The notes under the pieces are model-generated. The model saw only the letters and a program-made list of their open reading frames with translations, ran no database searches and had not been told where the DNA came from. Shown here in pieces: positions 49,701 through 61,400 of a stretch of 64,000 nt of DNA (within the stretch, counting starts at the first letter, position 1; every line of letters starts with the position of its first letter). The translations under genes were made by a program, and so were the position numbers. This stretch comes from Vitellaria paradoxa (taxonomy: Eukaryota > Streptophyta > Magnoliopsida > Ericales > Sapotaceae), in contig CM034243.1 of NCBI GenBank assembly GCA_019916065.1, forward strand, positions 4,216,001 to 4,280,000, written 5' to 3'.

Positions 49701-52145
49701 GAGCATGGTTCGCTCTTCGTTGGGATTTATAATGGTTTGATGGCCCTAATGCGTCTTAGTTTTTGATGGGTAATCTGTGATTCTGTATAAAGTTATATAT
49801 AATCAACTAAAAGGTTTGTTTTGGGATTCTAAGGAAGATCTCTCATAAGAATCTGAAAATGTAACTTCAAAAAATGCAGTTAAGAATTTTGATGAGTTTT
49901 GGCATTTGAAATCACAATTCATTATCTCTTTCACTCTCTCTTTCCTCCTTCTTCAATTAGGGTTTTGCCAATCATAGAGCCCAAAAAAATTTATACTTAA
50001 GCTCCGTTTGGAGCTCTAAAATTGATTAAAAAAAGGTTAAAAATTGTTAAAAATTATTCACTTTTTAGCATACTGCACAAATTATAAACATACAACTTTT
50101 ATTGATTTTTATAACTTTTGTCACTCCAAACTTTTTCTTAAGATGAATCCCAAAATGCCTAAATTTGTTAATTTTTTTTTCATTGTTTGTCATCAATTTT
50201 GTATTTGTTGGGTTAATTATGGAAAGAGAAAAAGTACTATTTTTGTTATCTCTCTTTGATTTCGTTTCTTTTTTTTTCTCTCTATCTCTTTCTCTCTTTT
50301 AATTTGCACCAAATAAAGTTGATTAAAACGGTGATAAGTTCGTTGAGAAAAATCAAATAAGGTAGAAATGTAATTTTACAAACTTTTAGATTTGTAATTC
50401 TTTTAATTTGGACTTTTGATAATAAGAAACTTTATAATAATTTTATTACAAATTTTTTTGCTAATCATATGTGTGAGCGATATATTTTGATATTTTTCTC
50501 TACATTTTCTATCACTCAAATTTTATTATTTTAATTAAGTAACTAATATGAATTGATGTTCATTACTACCTATTGAACTAATACAAGAATAGAGGCATTC
50601 AAGGATCCAAATGAGAATTGATTTTCACAAATCTCCTAATTTAGCATTTTACTAGTATTTTGTAAGTTTGTGAATATTTTTAACAAATGTAGTGTATTAT
50701 TAGGCTTTTATAATTTAAGAAAATTTATTTTGATAAAAAAATTACTTCCATTTTTTTAAGCGAACTGAGTTTTGATTACGTTTAAGAAATTTTTAAATAA
50801 ATAATTTTATCAATATTTTGTAAGTTTGTGAATATTTATAATAAATATAGTGTAGTATTAGGCAGTTATAATTTAAGAAAATTTACTTTGATAAAAAAAG
50901 AAAATTGCTTCTATTTTTTTAAGTGAATTAAGTTTTGATTATGTTTAAGAAATTTTAAATAAATAATTCTACTCAAAAAGTCAAAGCCAAAAAAAAAAAA
51001 AAAGAATACTTCACAAATTGTCTTTTATATTTCATTTTATTTTATCTAGCAATTTTTATTTTTACAAGTTATTTTTTTAATTTTTCTTATAAACTCAATT
51101 TTAGTTAAAATGTGTCTGGATTATAATATATTACTCTTAGTTTATTTTAATTAAGTAATTTTTATTTTTATAAATTATTTATATAATTATTCACATAAGT
51201 TTGTTTTATAGATTTAAGTTTGAAGTTTTTACAAATAAAATTACTTATGTTATCTATTATTATTAACCTATTAGACAAACTCAACTAAATTTTTTATTTA
51301 AAAATATATATTTAAATTTTAAATTTTGAAAAATTTTATTAAAAATAAACATTTAAATTAAAAATTCAATTTTAATGTATTTGAAATTTAAATTTTAAAT
51401 ACATATATTTTTACACTATGTTTTATTTATATAATAAGAAAGTTTAAAATTTTGAATTTAAGATATTTTTAATTGTTGAATTTATTAAATGGTAAGAATT
51501 ATTTTTTTTTCTTTCACCGTTCTTATATTTTTTTGAATACTTTTTATATAAAAGATTTTAAATTAATATTTTAAAAAATATTTGTAATAAATAATAAAAT
51601 TTTATATCTTAATCTCTTTTGATTAATGATTTTTATTTTGTGGGTTATTTTTACATTTTTTTTATGTAAGTGTGCTTTATAAATTTAAATTTGAATTATT
51701 TATACGCTAAATTATATTTTTGTGATTTTAAGTACGGGCAATTGTTAGTACATATATACAGAGGGAAAAAAATAAATGAAATAAATAAATAATCAGGAAG
51801 TTTAGATATTTTTAACAGTTGAATAAAATTTTTCTTTTTTCTCTCACTCTTCGCATATTTTTTTGAATACTTTGTATGTAAAAGATTTTAAACTAATATT
51901 TTAAAAAATGTGATAACATTTGTAATATCTTTTTATACTTTTAATATCTTTTTATTTTTATATGTTATTTTTACATTTTTTAAATAAGTTTATTTTATAA
52001 ATTTAAATTATTTATATACTAAATTATATTTTTGTACGTTCAGCCACAAGTAATTATTAGTCAATGTATATTTTTGGATGCTCCAAATAGGAACTCAGAG
52101 TTAATGGGTTAGGTCAAATCGACCCAACTTTCTGGAACTGGTAGT
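49701..52145. other. AT-rich intergenic DNA
   Basis: No gene is seen. 50630-50960 holds a duplicated module of about 170-185 bp (ATTTTGTAAGTTTGTGAATATTTT, GTGTA.TATTAGGC.., AAGAAAATTTA.TTTGATAAAAAA, TTTTGATTA.GTTTAAGAAATTT). 51500-51660 and 51830-51980 share TTTTTTTGAATACTTT.TAT.TAAAAGATTTTAAA. These are decayed tandem repeats. Confidence 0.45.
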
Positions 52146-52154
52146 CTCAAGTCG

Positions 52155-52421
52155 GGGCTTCAGGGGGTTGCAGTGAAGAAATTCACTGCAGGAGCTGTAT
52201 TGAAAAATGAACCGTTGAGATTTATTTACACTTAATCTAATGATTCTAATTTATTTTAATTAAAAATATTTTTAAAATAAAAATAAAAATTTAAAAAATT
52301 TGATTAAAATATAATTAATGTGAAATGTCAATAATCACATATAATTAAAGTTCAAATAAATTTTAACCATTCATTTTTTTTACCACAACTCTGGAGTAAA
52401 TTTCTTCGGCCCCTCGAACCC
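52155..52421. mobile_element. Mutator-like MITE, copy 2, in the KH gene promoter
   Basis: Long inverted ends related to copy 1: the left has GGGGGTTGCAGTGAAGAAAT and the right in reverse has GAGGGGCCGAAGAAATTTAC. A perfect 9-bp direct repeat CTCAAGTCG flanks it (52146-52154, 52422-52430). It ends about 245 bp before the KH gene start codon, so it lies in the promoter. Confidence 0.88.
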
Positions 52422-52666
52422 CTCAAGTCGAATCATTTCACCTTACTGATTGGGCAGTACGGGCTCTAGGTCGACCTCATCAACTATAGAACAAGGCAAA
52501 GTGCGGAGTCCCAACAACCTCGGCCAACAAGTCACGCAGTGGATCTTTAAAAAAATAAAAAAAAATGAAAAATTAAATAAGTAAAAAAAATAAAATAAAA
52601 GGTCACACAGCGATGTCGGCGTTATAATTTTTAACCCTTTTTCGATAATCTCTCTCCGCAGCAGCG

Positions 52667-52990
52667 ATGGCTCAGCCGGGCGAAACCCCGTCAATCCCTA
52701 CTCCACCTGCTCCGCCGCCAGCGGAAGACTCTGCCAGATCGGCGACGGCGAAGCGGCCCCGCGAAAGTACCGATGCCGCTTGCGGAGAAGAAGCCTGCGG
52801 CGACGCTCCGTCGGCGAAGCGGCGGGTGAAGTCGGCCATGGACATTATTTTCAGGATCGTGGTCCCTTCTAGGCAGATCGGGAAGGTGATTGGAAAAGAA
52901 GGAACTCGTATTCAGAAGGTTCGAGAAGAGACTAAAGCCACCATCAAAATCGCCGACGCTATCCCTGTGAGTTGTTTATACTTCTCCCCT

Positions 52991-53021
<31 letters not shown>

Positions 53022-56000
53022 TTTATTTGTTTATTTTTTCATAAGGAAATAAAATTTTATTATGGTTCTCCTATTTTACTTAATAAACCAGTTGTATATG
53101 CGGTTTTTATTGATTTTTATTCCTGACTACGGACATAAGCGATTAATTATGGGAATAAAAATAACTAACTAAAATAAAATCATTATGTGATGGACTTGTG
53201 AAAATAGTGAAAAATACCTAGGATAATAGAGAAGACACAAATTAAAACTCCTTTATACTAATCACACTCCAAGTTGGGGGTGAAAGAATGCTTGATTAAT
53301 TGGTGAATTGTTCACCTCCATTCCCGTCCATTCCATTCTATTCATCTCCTCTCAAGCAAGGTAAATCTTTTCATCCGCTCACACTCCCCCACCCTTCACA
53401 TTTACCTCCTGCCAAAACAAAGGCTTAGTTGCAAGTACATGGTCCCTTGTGGTTTGTTGATGTTATTTGTATCTGTTTTATGTTACTTGGATTTGGGTAT
53501 GGGTAAGTGTCTATGAGTCAGATCCATTAATTTTGTTATTTAAGGATACGGGGACATGACAGCATATTCGTGTATATTTTTGATTAATTATTTTATTTTA
53601 TAAGATAATATGGTATTCGTAACATGTCATTGAAGCGTTTCATGCATAAAATATAAGTTTAATGCTTAATTATGTGCTAAAATTGAATTGGCAAACATGA
53701 TTGTATGGGTATAATTACACACGGGTGGATTTAGGATTTGATATTTGGGGGGGGGGGAGTTGAAAATTTATTGCAAGGGGGGCTATTAGGAGTTTTAAAA
53801 AAAAAATTGAGGGGTGAGCCTTAATGGTTATTTAAAATTTTTTGTTAAAATTACACTAGGCTTGCCAATGATTGTATGGGTATAATTACACATGGGGGTG
53901 GATTTAGGAATTGATATTTGGGGGGGGAGTTGAAAATTTATTACAAGGGGGGCTATTAGGAGTTTTAAAAAAAAATTTGAGGGGGTGAGCCTTAATGGTT
54001 ATTTAAATTTTTTTGTTAAAATTACACTAGGCCTCTAATGATTTTCTGGAGATTGGGAGGGAGCAATTGCTCCCCCCTACTGATCATACCTTAACTCAAG
54101 TATCTTTGTTCAAATACCATGCATCTGACATGAGTATACATTTAAAAGAGTCCATGTAACACAGGTTATATTCCATTTTCCTTTGAACTTTATAGGTAAT
54201 TACATCATAGGATGTACACACACAACTTCACATTCATCAATTCCATCTTGTTATTACTGCTAGAGGTCAAATTTCCCTCTTCCCATGAAGAGGAACATAA
54301 GGAATGAAAATAGGTTCACTCATGGTTTCTTTTTGTGTTGTGTCTTCATTCAATTCAAATTGACTTTATTTCAACAAGCATTTCCCCAACTATTTTTGGG
54401 GAGTTTGTAATGCATTGCCATGTAGAATAATGTCCAAGGACCCAAGGTATTATTTTTGCACCTTTTTATGTATGAATTCAAATATGTTGGAGCTGTGCAC
54501 CATATCATCTGCAACTAATGATAAAAAAATTCTTCTGCCAGTGTTGCATATATTGTTTACAGGCATGATGTTATTTGGTTTTACTTTCCATTTAAAGATA
54601 CCACTGCTTTTGATAAGAAGTCATGTGAATGCTTTTAGAGAAAGTAAGGGATACTTGTTCCCATTCTATTCATTAAGCACGTGATGAAATTTGCTATGAA
54701 ACTAACCCAGCAAACTAGAGAACAAATGGGCGTTTACCTTTTTCTCATTTAGGCAAGCCCATTGATGTAGGAATAGGGAAAATGTTCTCTTGCAAACCTT
54801 AATGCCAAAAATTGTTGGACTGTAATAAAAATAAGGTTAGAGGCTAATCATTATAAGATTTTGCAGCTAATGATTAGAAGTAATATTTAAGGGTTTTTTA
54901 AGGGGGAGTGTGGTGCTTGGCTCAGGTGGTTGAACTTTCTTGTTACTCACTCACGGCCCGGGTTCAAACCCGGGCTCCCCCTTCCCCCGCTTAACTATCA
55001 AAAAAAAAAAAGGGTTTTTTAAGGGTTGTATCTAAATTTGACAAGGGATGTAGGTTCATGCTGTGCCCAATGGTTACTTTTTGTTATTTTGTTTAATACC
55101 TTGTTGGTTAAATATCAGAAGCAAGTTTGTTTTCTCAACCAATAACACGTAAAAGTTATGTTCAAAAGTTTTAATCCCCAATAAGTTAATGCATATTAGA
55201 TTCCTAGCTTTTGACATGCTGCAGCCTCTCTTAGCTAATGATGCGCTTAGCTAATGATGCGTTGATATTTCAAAACCTAAAGTGAACCCCCTATTTTGAA
55301 TAGTTGGAAGGTCTACTTGTGCGTGCATGTGTACACTGTCATGCCTTACCATAGTAGCACCATGTGGACATCTGCATGGTAGTAATAAAGTGGCAAGATT
55401 CTGGCATTCTCTAGACTATTTTTGAGAATTCTTGAGTATTTTACAAAGTTCGGGAATGTTCTGGAAAATTGTACAATGTCCTTGGGCACTCTAATATAGG
55501 CTTGTTCATTTTATATTTCTCTAGAGTAATCTAGATTGTTCTTGAAAAGGCTAGAGGAGTTCTGAATATTATAAAAGTATCATGTATATTCTAGAGGTTT
55601 GTACGTATTGCAGAGATGTATAGAATGTTCTAGTGATGTAAGATGATATGGTAGAGAATTTTAGAGGTGGTTTCTCCATCGTAGGATCAAATGAATCTCA
55701 ATTGTCCATTGACGAGGTGAAAGAGTATAAATAAAGGTGCAGGGCTCATTTGTAATTATCTAAGTTTCAATCCTTCAAGTTAGTGGTATGTTTTTCAAAA
55801 AAAAAAAAAAAAAACTGTTGTGTAACTTTCTCACTTGTTTTCTTTTTGAGTGTTTTGCTTCCTAGTAAGGAGTTAAGATGATTAGCACTGGAGAAAGGGT
55901 TGAGTGTCTAAATGCCGCACGGGTTGAGGCAAGGAAATTATAAGCCGGTGGCAACACACACTTATATTTATTTGTTCAGTTACTCAATGCATGATTGCTA

Positions 56001-59000
56001 CCTGAAAGCAACGACATTTATACTGCCTTTTAATGTTTTGCAGGGACATGAAGAACGTGTAATTATTATAAGTTCTAAGGACAGTGACAACACAATTTCT
56101 GATGCGGAAAATGCATTTCATCAAATAGCCCATTTGATTCTCAAGGTGATGTAATTTTTGAGTTGTAATAAAGATATGGTTCAATTAACGAATGTGAGTG
56201 ACATGTTCTATTACAATAATGTGATGGTTACAAAATTTTTTATGCACAATTGTTGTTCTCATGCCTATGTCTGTTAGAATATTAGTAATATGAGATTGAT
56301 GCATTTTGCATATATAATGCATTGCACATATGTACATGTTTGCATTTTATAAGTGCTAATAGGTGCTGTTTTTTTTTATAAGTAATAAAGATTTTATTAA
56401 AATGGTATCAAGAATATACCCCCAATAAAAAATTAATAAGAATAAAAAAATCCTAGTGGAGCATCAATCAAAATGACAAGAATTTAACTAAAAACATGAA
56501 AGATCATAAATTAGGATCCTTTCCCCCCTGAAATTCCATGCATACAAAATCGACAAAAAAAAATACTTTTAATCATATACCATGGAAATTCCACTTCTTG
56601 AAGTAATCTTCTGTTCCCTTCTCCTAAAATGATCCATTATTTACAGAAGGGACAATTCTCCACACTTTCCAGCTTCTTTTATCAACCTGAACAGCCTATC
56701 GAGCTTGAAAGGCTTGTGACACCTTTTTAGGTAATGTCTAACCAAAACTAGGTAATGCTAAGTCTCACAATTGATTTACATTGTCTTGATTAGTGCCAAA
56801 ACTAGGAGGTCTACATACATAGTTGTTCGTGAACAAAAAGATGCAATACTTCAACATTGTTGTCATTAGTACCTTCCACCTTAAAATAGTCTATAATACC
56901 TCCCTGAACTGCTTTACCAACAAGCGTTACAAGTCTACTAAAGCTTCCCTTACCATTATAAAGAGCAAAGGTGAAAGAGGGTCAAATATTAGATAAATTT
57001 AAATATTTGATGAATTTAAAAATTCAGAACTCCTATTCGACAGGATTGAGAATCTAATATTAGAAAAGCACCAATAGATCCGTGCTCTTCATTTTGATCC
57101 AAAAACTGTCCTCTCCATAATGTACAATAAAAATCTCAATTAACATGGTCATGGGCTTTCTCCAGTTCTAACTTGCATATAAGCTCTCATAACCCAGTTT
57201 TCCTTCGAGTGTACACTGCTTTGTTGGCTACCTAAACTGCATCAAGGATTTGCTTATCATCAATAAAAATATTTTGAGACTCATGATTAACAGTTTTTGG
57301 CAAATAGCTTGTAGTTGCTATCTACCAGACCCATATGTTAAAATTTTGTGTACTCACTGTCCCAATTTCTTTTCATTTCTGCTTTTCTCAAACTCTTCTT
57401 TGTCATAATACTCTTCAAAATATTTGATAACATTCCCCTTCACGACTTCCTAACAATTCAGGAAAAAAGCCATATACCATCCGAACGAAGAGCCTTATCC
57501 CTATTTAGGGAGTTAAGCACTACCCACACCTCTTCAAAAAAAGCTCCTTGAACCTTTAAACATTCGTTAGAAAGGGAAGAAAATTCCATGGCATGCCACG
57601 CAATTATGGTCTCCTTTTTTTAAAAAAAAAAAAAGGCAAAAAGAGTAGCATAAAAATCAACAATTCCATTTATTATCTGGTCTCTTAATCTAAAGAAGTG
57701 CCACCAATCACCACCTTCGTAATATGGTTATGATGCCTATGAGAGTTTATCTTTTTATGAAAAAATTAGTGATTCTGTCTCCTTCCTTGGACCACAAAAC
57801 TTTGGACATTTTGCCTTTAACAAATCTCCTCCATCTTTGCCACTTTGTAGAACTTTCCTTTTAATTTATCTATTTGGATTCTATTTGTTGAGGTCCAATT
57901 ATTAAATATTATCAATCAAAATACTTTTTATGATATCCACTCTTCCAAAATCCTTTTTATTCCGTACCCTTAATTTGATTTTTCCCTTTCTTTGTTGGTG
58001 TAACTTTATGGTCATGTTAGAAATTATTCTTTGTAGATTCAGAGGCAGTTTCTTTGAAAATTTCAAATACCACTTAGTGGATTGGGATACATGGTAGTAC
58101 CCCTATCAGGAGAGGGGGTTTAGGGATTAGAAGAATTGAGATTTTTAATAAAGCTTTATTGGGAAAGTGGTTGTTGAAGTATGCTTGTGAGAAGGATAAG
58201 TTTTGGAGGGAGGGGTTTAAGTATGGGTCTGCATGGGCTGATTGGGCATCTCTTGAGTTGTCTATATCCATGGTATGAAAGGGCAACCGTGGCAATTCAA
58301 ATGATTTTGGGGGGTTCATTAGGGTGAATGTGGGCAGGGGAGATAGAATGAAAGTTTGGCATCATGTTTAATGCATGGATATCACTGATTTGAAATAACT
58401 TTTCCAGCTTTGTTGACTATTGACAATGAGGCAACTGTGTGAGATTAATGTCCATTTGGTTATGAGTAAGTGTAATAGGATGTCGCTCAGTGTAGACTGC
58501 ATCAAAATTGGGAGGCAAAAATAGGCAGTGATGAACATCATTCTCTTATAAATTTGAAACTACCCTCTCTCTGGCGTAGTTAATTTTCTCCTTATAGTTT
58601 TCTTTCTTCTTCTACCTTTTCCCCCCCCACATCAATACCTTCTAAAGGTCCATTCTTCTTCTTCTCCTCCTCCTCGATTGGATAGATGATTGGCTTTTTT
58701 TTTTTAACTGAAAAAGTGCAAAAAGAAACTCCTCATAAATAGAAGAATATAATAGGCTGCCTTCTGACAATTTCAACCCGCACATTGCTCACAACTTTTG
58801 TCGTACTCTGCTCTTCAAAAAGCAATTCTTCTCAAAATCTCACTCAAGGAGTGCGGAGTTAGAATCCCATTGTAACTAAGGATTCTTATGATTTTGGAGG
58901 ATCTAGGTGGAGGAGAACCAGGAATGGAGAGCTTCCCCCCTTTTGGCCAAAATAGCCCACTTGTTTCTCGAGAAGCGATGGGAAGCATGCTCGATATCAT

Positions 59001-59773
59001 TTGATTGAATAATTGAGCTAACCCCTTCTTGTTTGGAAGAAACCATTCATTTGGTATTTTTTCACGAAAAACAGACATGAAATAACAAATCATGTGTTTC
59101 ACTAAGATTTCAAGTAGCGGTTCTAAATTCAAGTTGATGGAGGATCGTACAGTAAAGGATGTCTTTATAATAGATTTATGGGCCAATCAATAAGGAAATT
59201 ACTCAATGCTGAAAAGGCTATGCATCTGGAGAGTAAAGTGTCCCTGTTTATTCATGTGACAATATATGCAGAACAGAAAATTACTATGTTTGTCCTTGTT
59301 ATTTCCTAATGTTTCCCCACTGGATTTGCATCTAATTTTATGCATTCACATTGACACACTCTTTGCATTTACCAAATTGTTGCTGGCCTATATTTCTTGT
59401 CACAACTAAACTCTCGCTTGCTTGATTATGTTACCAGTGGTTTGGTGTTATCTATCTTTTTTAGCGGGCCATATTTATTCGATTGGCAGTTCAATTTCTT
59501 CCTTTTAGTAGTGGTGACTGATGAAATGCATATTTTCCATGCAAAATCATGTAGGATGATGGTGACAATCTAGAGGCACTGAAAGCTGGTGCTGTCCATG
59601 TTGCTCCAAATACAATACGGCTTTTGATTGCTGGTTCCCAGGCAGGTGGTTTGATTGGAATATCTGGTCAAAACATTGAGAAACTAAGGATATCCTCTGG
59701 AGCTACATTAACAGTTCTTGCTCCAAGTCAGTTGCCTTATTTTTCTGCCCATGAGTCTGATCGAGTGGTACAG
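52667..59773 (+). CDS. KH-domain RNA-binding protein, 5' part (gene runs past the window)
   Basis: Exons 52667-52966, 56044-56145 and 59555-59773 join in phase 0 and encode 207 residues with no stop; the rest must lie beyond 64000. The N terminus is Pro/Ala-rich with KRPR and AKRRVK, possible nuclear signals. KH1 (about 59-125) has [20 protein letters not shown] with the GxxG loop GKEG at 76-79. KH2 (about 153-207) has [20 protein letters not shown] with GISG at 169-172. KH domains hold single-stranded RNA or DNA in a groove formed by the GxxG loop. The protein resembles plant poly(rC)-binding / HEN4-like proteins, which act in mRNA processing and flowering, and a third KH domain is usual. 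Introns are unusually long (3.1, 3.4 and over 4.2 kb) and full of transposon relics, yet exon phases and splice sites are intact. Confidence 0.92.
52990..53015. repeat. (TC)n microsatellite next to the KH exon 1 donor
   Basis: About 11 TC units begin some 25 bases after the splice donor, in the sense strand of the intron. Confidence 0.85.
53698..54040. repeat. Tandem duplication of a 170-bp unit
   Basis: ATGATTGTATGGGTATAATT starts a unit at 53698 and again at 53868. Each unit contains a G-run, GTTGAAAATTTATT.CAAGGGGG, GCTATTAGGAGTTTTAAAAA and GTGAGCCTTAATGGTTATTT, and ends ATTACACTAGGC. The two copies differ at few positions, so the duplication is fairly recent. It lies in KH intron 1. Confidence 0.9.
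54905..55011 (+). mobile_element. tRNA-derived SINE with intact target duplication
   Basis: A short element with pol III promoter boxes: TGGCTCAGGTGG (A-box, 54918-54929) and GGTTCAAACCC (B-box, 54961-54971) inside a CCCGGGTTCAAACCCGGG stem. It ends in an A12 tail (55000-55011). The 14-bp direct repeat GGGTTTTTTAAGGG flanks it perfectly (54891-54904, 55012-55025), the mark of LINE-assisted insertion. At about 107 bp it is short for a plant SINE, with almost no body after the tRNA-like head. Confidence 0.9.
55290..55900 (+). repeat. LTR-like segment with heat-shock elements and a TATA box
   Basis: Many CTAGA / TTCTAG words, then the four-part alternating heat-shock element TTCGGGAATGTTCTGGAA (55449-55466), TTCTTGAA (55539-55546) and GAATGTTC (55623-55630), followed about 100 bases later by TATAAATAAA (55726-55735). 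This arrangement resembles heat-responsive LTRs of plant copia elements such as ONSEN, but no coding domain or second LTR was found. A pure A-run follows at 55798-55814. The segment lies in KH intron 1 in the gene's own orientation. Confidence 0.5.
56369..57910 (-). pseudogene. L1-type LINE ORF2 relic, minus strand
   Basis: Read on the minus strand from about 57900: [14 protein letters not shown], then [19 protein letters not shown]..., [19 protein letters not shown] and [15 protein letters not shown], in the order linker then reverse transcriptase of plant L1 elements, with many stops and shifts. The catalytic FADD-like box is not intact. A C-terminal piece ([14 protein letters not shown]) follows near 56600. 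The 3' end AATAAAATCTTTATTACTT plus an A-tail (T-run at 56369-56377 on the plus strand) is typical of plant L1. The stretch between reverse transcriptase and the C terminus is missing. Confidence 0.75.
58035..58460 (+). pseudogene. L1-type LINE ORF2 fragment, plus strand
   Basis: The plus strand reads [20 protein letters not shown], continues through [17 protein letters not shown] to a stop, and later reads [11 protein letters not shown]. This is the region of plant L1 ORF2 between the reverse transcriptase and the terminal zinc-binding domain. Frameshifts and stops are present. It is head-to-head with the minus-strand L1 relic next to it and corresponds to the segment that relic lacks. Confidence 0.7.
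58560..59554. other. Rest of KH intron 2
   Basis: Contains a C-run and a T-run (58621-58628, 58694-58707) and an open minus-strand frame (58815-59186) without recognisable family features. It may be unclassified repeat. Nothing else is supported. Confidence 0.35.
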
Positions 59774-59797
59774 GTGTGTTGTGCCCTTTTAGTTATA

Positions 59798-59860
59798 AAC
59801 TTAAACAAGATTTTATTATTACTGGTTTTGAAACTAGTATAATAAAATCTTGTTTAAGTT
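59798..59860. repeat. Near-perfect 63-nt palindrome just after the KH exon 3 donor
   Basis: The left arm 59798-59819 is the exact reverse complement of 59839-59860 (22 of 22). The centre ACTGGTTT/AAACTAGT adds eight further pairs (one G-U) after a single bulged base. The transcript would fold into a hairpin of about 30 pairs with almost no loop, 24 nt downstream of the splice donor. Confidence 0.95.
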
Positions 59861-60153
59861 ATCATATCTACGCTTTTTATTATGATTGTTATATTGCTTC
59901 CACTTTGTAATGGACGAATGATTAGGTGATTTTTTAAGGGCAATGCTAAATGCACTCTACATCTAGCTTTTTATATTCTAAAAAATATTGTTAATTGCAA
60001 GAGGGGATGGAGTGTGAGAATCTAAAAGTGGAGGGCATTATCATTTTCTTAATTTAATTGAGGACGCATGGAAGGGGAACTAAGCTGCTGTTTTTATTAT
60101 GAACCCCACCAAATTCAAGTCAACTAGAGGGGCCAAATTATCGATTCTTCTAA

Positions 60154-60419
60154 GGGTGCTTTTGGAACTAAGATTTGTGGGAGGGGGGGAAGTGGAAGGA
60201 AAATGTTAGAAAGCAAAATGAAATGAAAAATACTAAATTTATCTTTTTTTTTGGGGGGGGTATGCCAAGGAAAATAAGAAGAAAAGGATTAGATATTTGT
60301 CAAAAAAGTGATTTTTATTTAATTAATCATACGAAATGAGTATATATAAATGTCGATAAAAAATGGTTATGTATAAATAATTTCATTTCCTGTCTCAAAT
60401 CCAAGTTCCAAATACACCC
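60154..60419. mobile_element. Tourist-like MITE, copy 3
   Basis: The left end is GGGTGCTTTTGGAACTAAGA and the right in reverse is GGGTGTATTTGGAACTTGGA, with inverted ends over about 36 bp. TAA flanks both sides (60151-60153, 60420-60422). The interior contains GAAATGA.AAAT and TATTTGTCAAAA words also seen in copies 1 and 2. It lies in KH intron 3. Confidence 0.82.
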
Positions 60420-60422
60420 TAA

Positions 60423-61400
60423 ATTATTATTATTATTTAATTGTAATTAATTTAATTTTAAGAAAATATGTTAATAGTAAATTATTATTATTATTATTTT
60501 AACGGCGATTAATTTTAATGAAATATTTTAATTTTAGTAAAATATTATTATTTTAATAGTTATTAATTTAATTTTAATAATAAAATATTTTTATAGTCCT
60601 AGTTTTAAATTTAATAAACTAAATATTTTAATAATAAATTATTATTTTATTTAAAGTTAATTGTAATATGATAAAATGTTTTTATATAATAAATCTTTTT
60701 AATAATAATTTATCATTTTAGTTGTAATTAATTTAATTTTAATAAAATATTTCTTTATTCTATAATATTCATTATAAATAATTTTTAATTTTTACAGTTA
60801 AATGGACATGAGTCTACCTTTTATAAATACATGGTCAGCTTTTTAAAAACTCGTAAAACATTGACAATTCACTTAAAAATTTCAAAAACATGGTTTCTTT
60901 TTCAAATGTCCTAATTTACCCTTAAAAGCATTAAAAGTTTCGAAAAAGCTGTCCTAATTTACCCTTAAAAGCATTAAAAGTTTTGAAAAAGCTGACTGTG
61001 TAACTGCAAAATCCCAGTCAATTTTTGAGGTAGAGAAAGTGCAAGAGAGGGGAACAGAAGTGTAGAATTTATTTGTTACATCCTGTCAGCCCCAGATTAA
61101 CACTTATTCTCATTTTGAGAGTAAATAATACCCTAGATTAACACTTAATCCTCTAATTCCAAACTTGTTTAAGGGGGGGTTATTTGTAATTTTCATTCCT
61201 TCTTACCTTCACCCCAAACACCCATAAATGGATCCACTATCAACATGTACTTTGAAATTTCAAACTGTGAAATGTACAAGTTAAAACATGAATTGGTAAA
61301 TCTTATAAACTAAATTTATATGGCATTGTAACAATATGAAAACTTTGATTGTAACCTTGTACTTAAATCATCATATCAATTATAATGAAATAAAAGGTAT
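60423..61400. other. AT-rich part of KH intron 3
   Basis: 60423-60790 is almost only A and T, with recurring TTTTAATAAAATATT words. TTCGAAAAAGCTG / TCCTAATTTACCCTTAAAAG is directly duplicated at about 60905-60990. No gene is seen. Confidence 0.5.

Noticed and set aside
54918..54980. Functional tRNA gene
   Set aside because: The A and B boxes are there, but no cloverleaf forms and an A-tail plus target duplication follow, so it is a SINE.
56369..58460. Twin-priming inversion of a single L1
   Set aside because: Twin priming would invert the 5' part of the element, but the inverted piece here lies between reverse transcriptase and the C terminus, and the 3' tail is on the other strand. Left as an open question.
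58815..59186. 123-codon minus-strand open frame in KH intron 2
   Set aside because: No family resemblance and located among transposon relics; chance or unclassified repeat.
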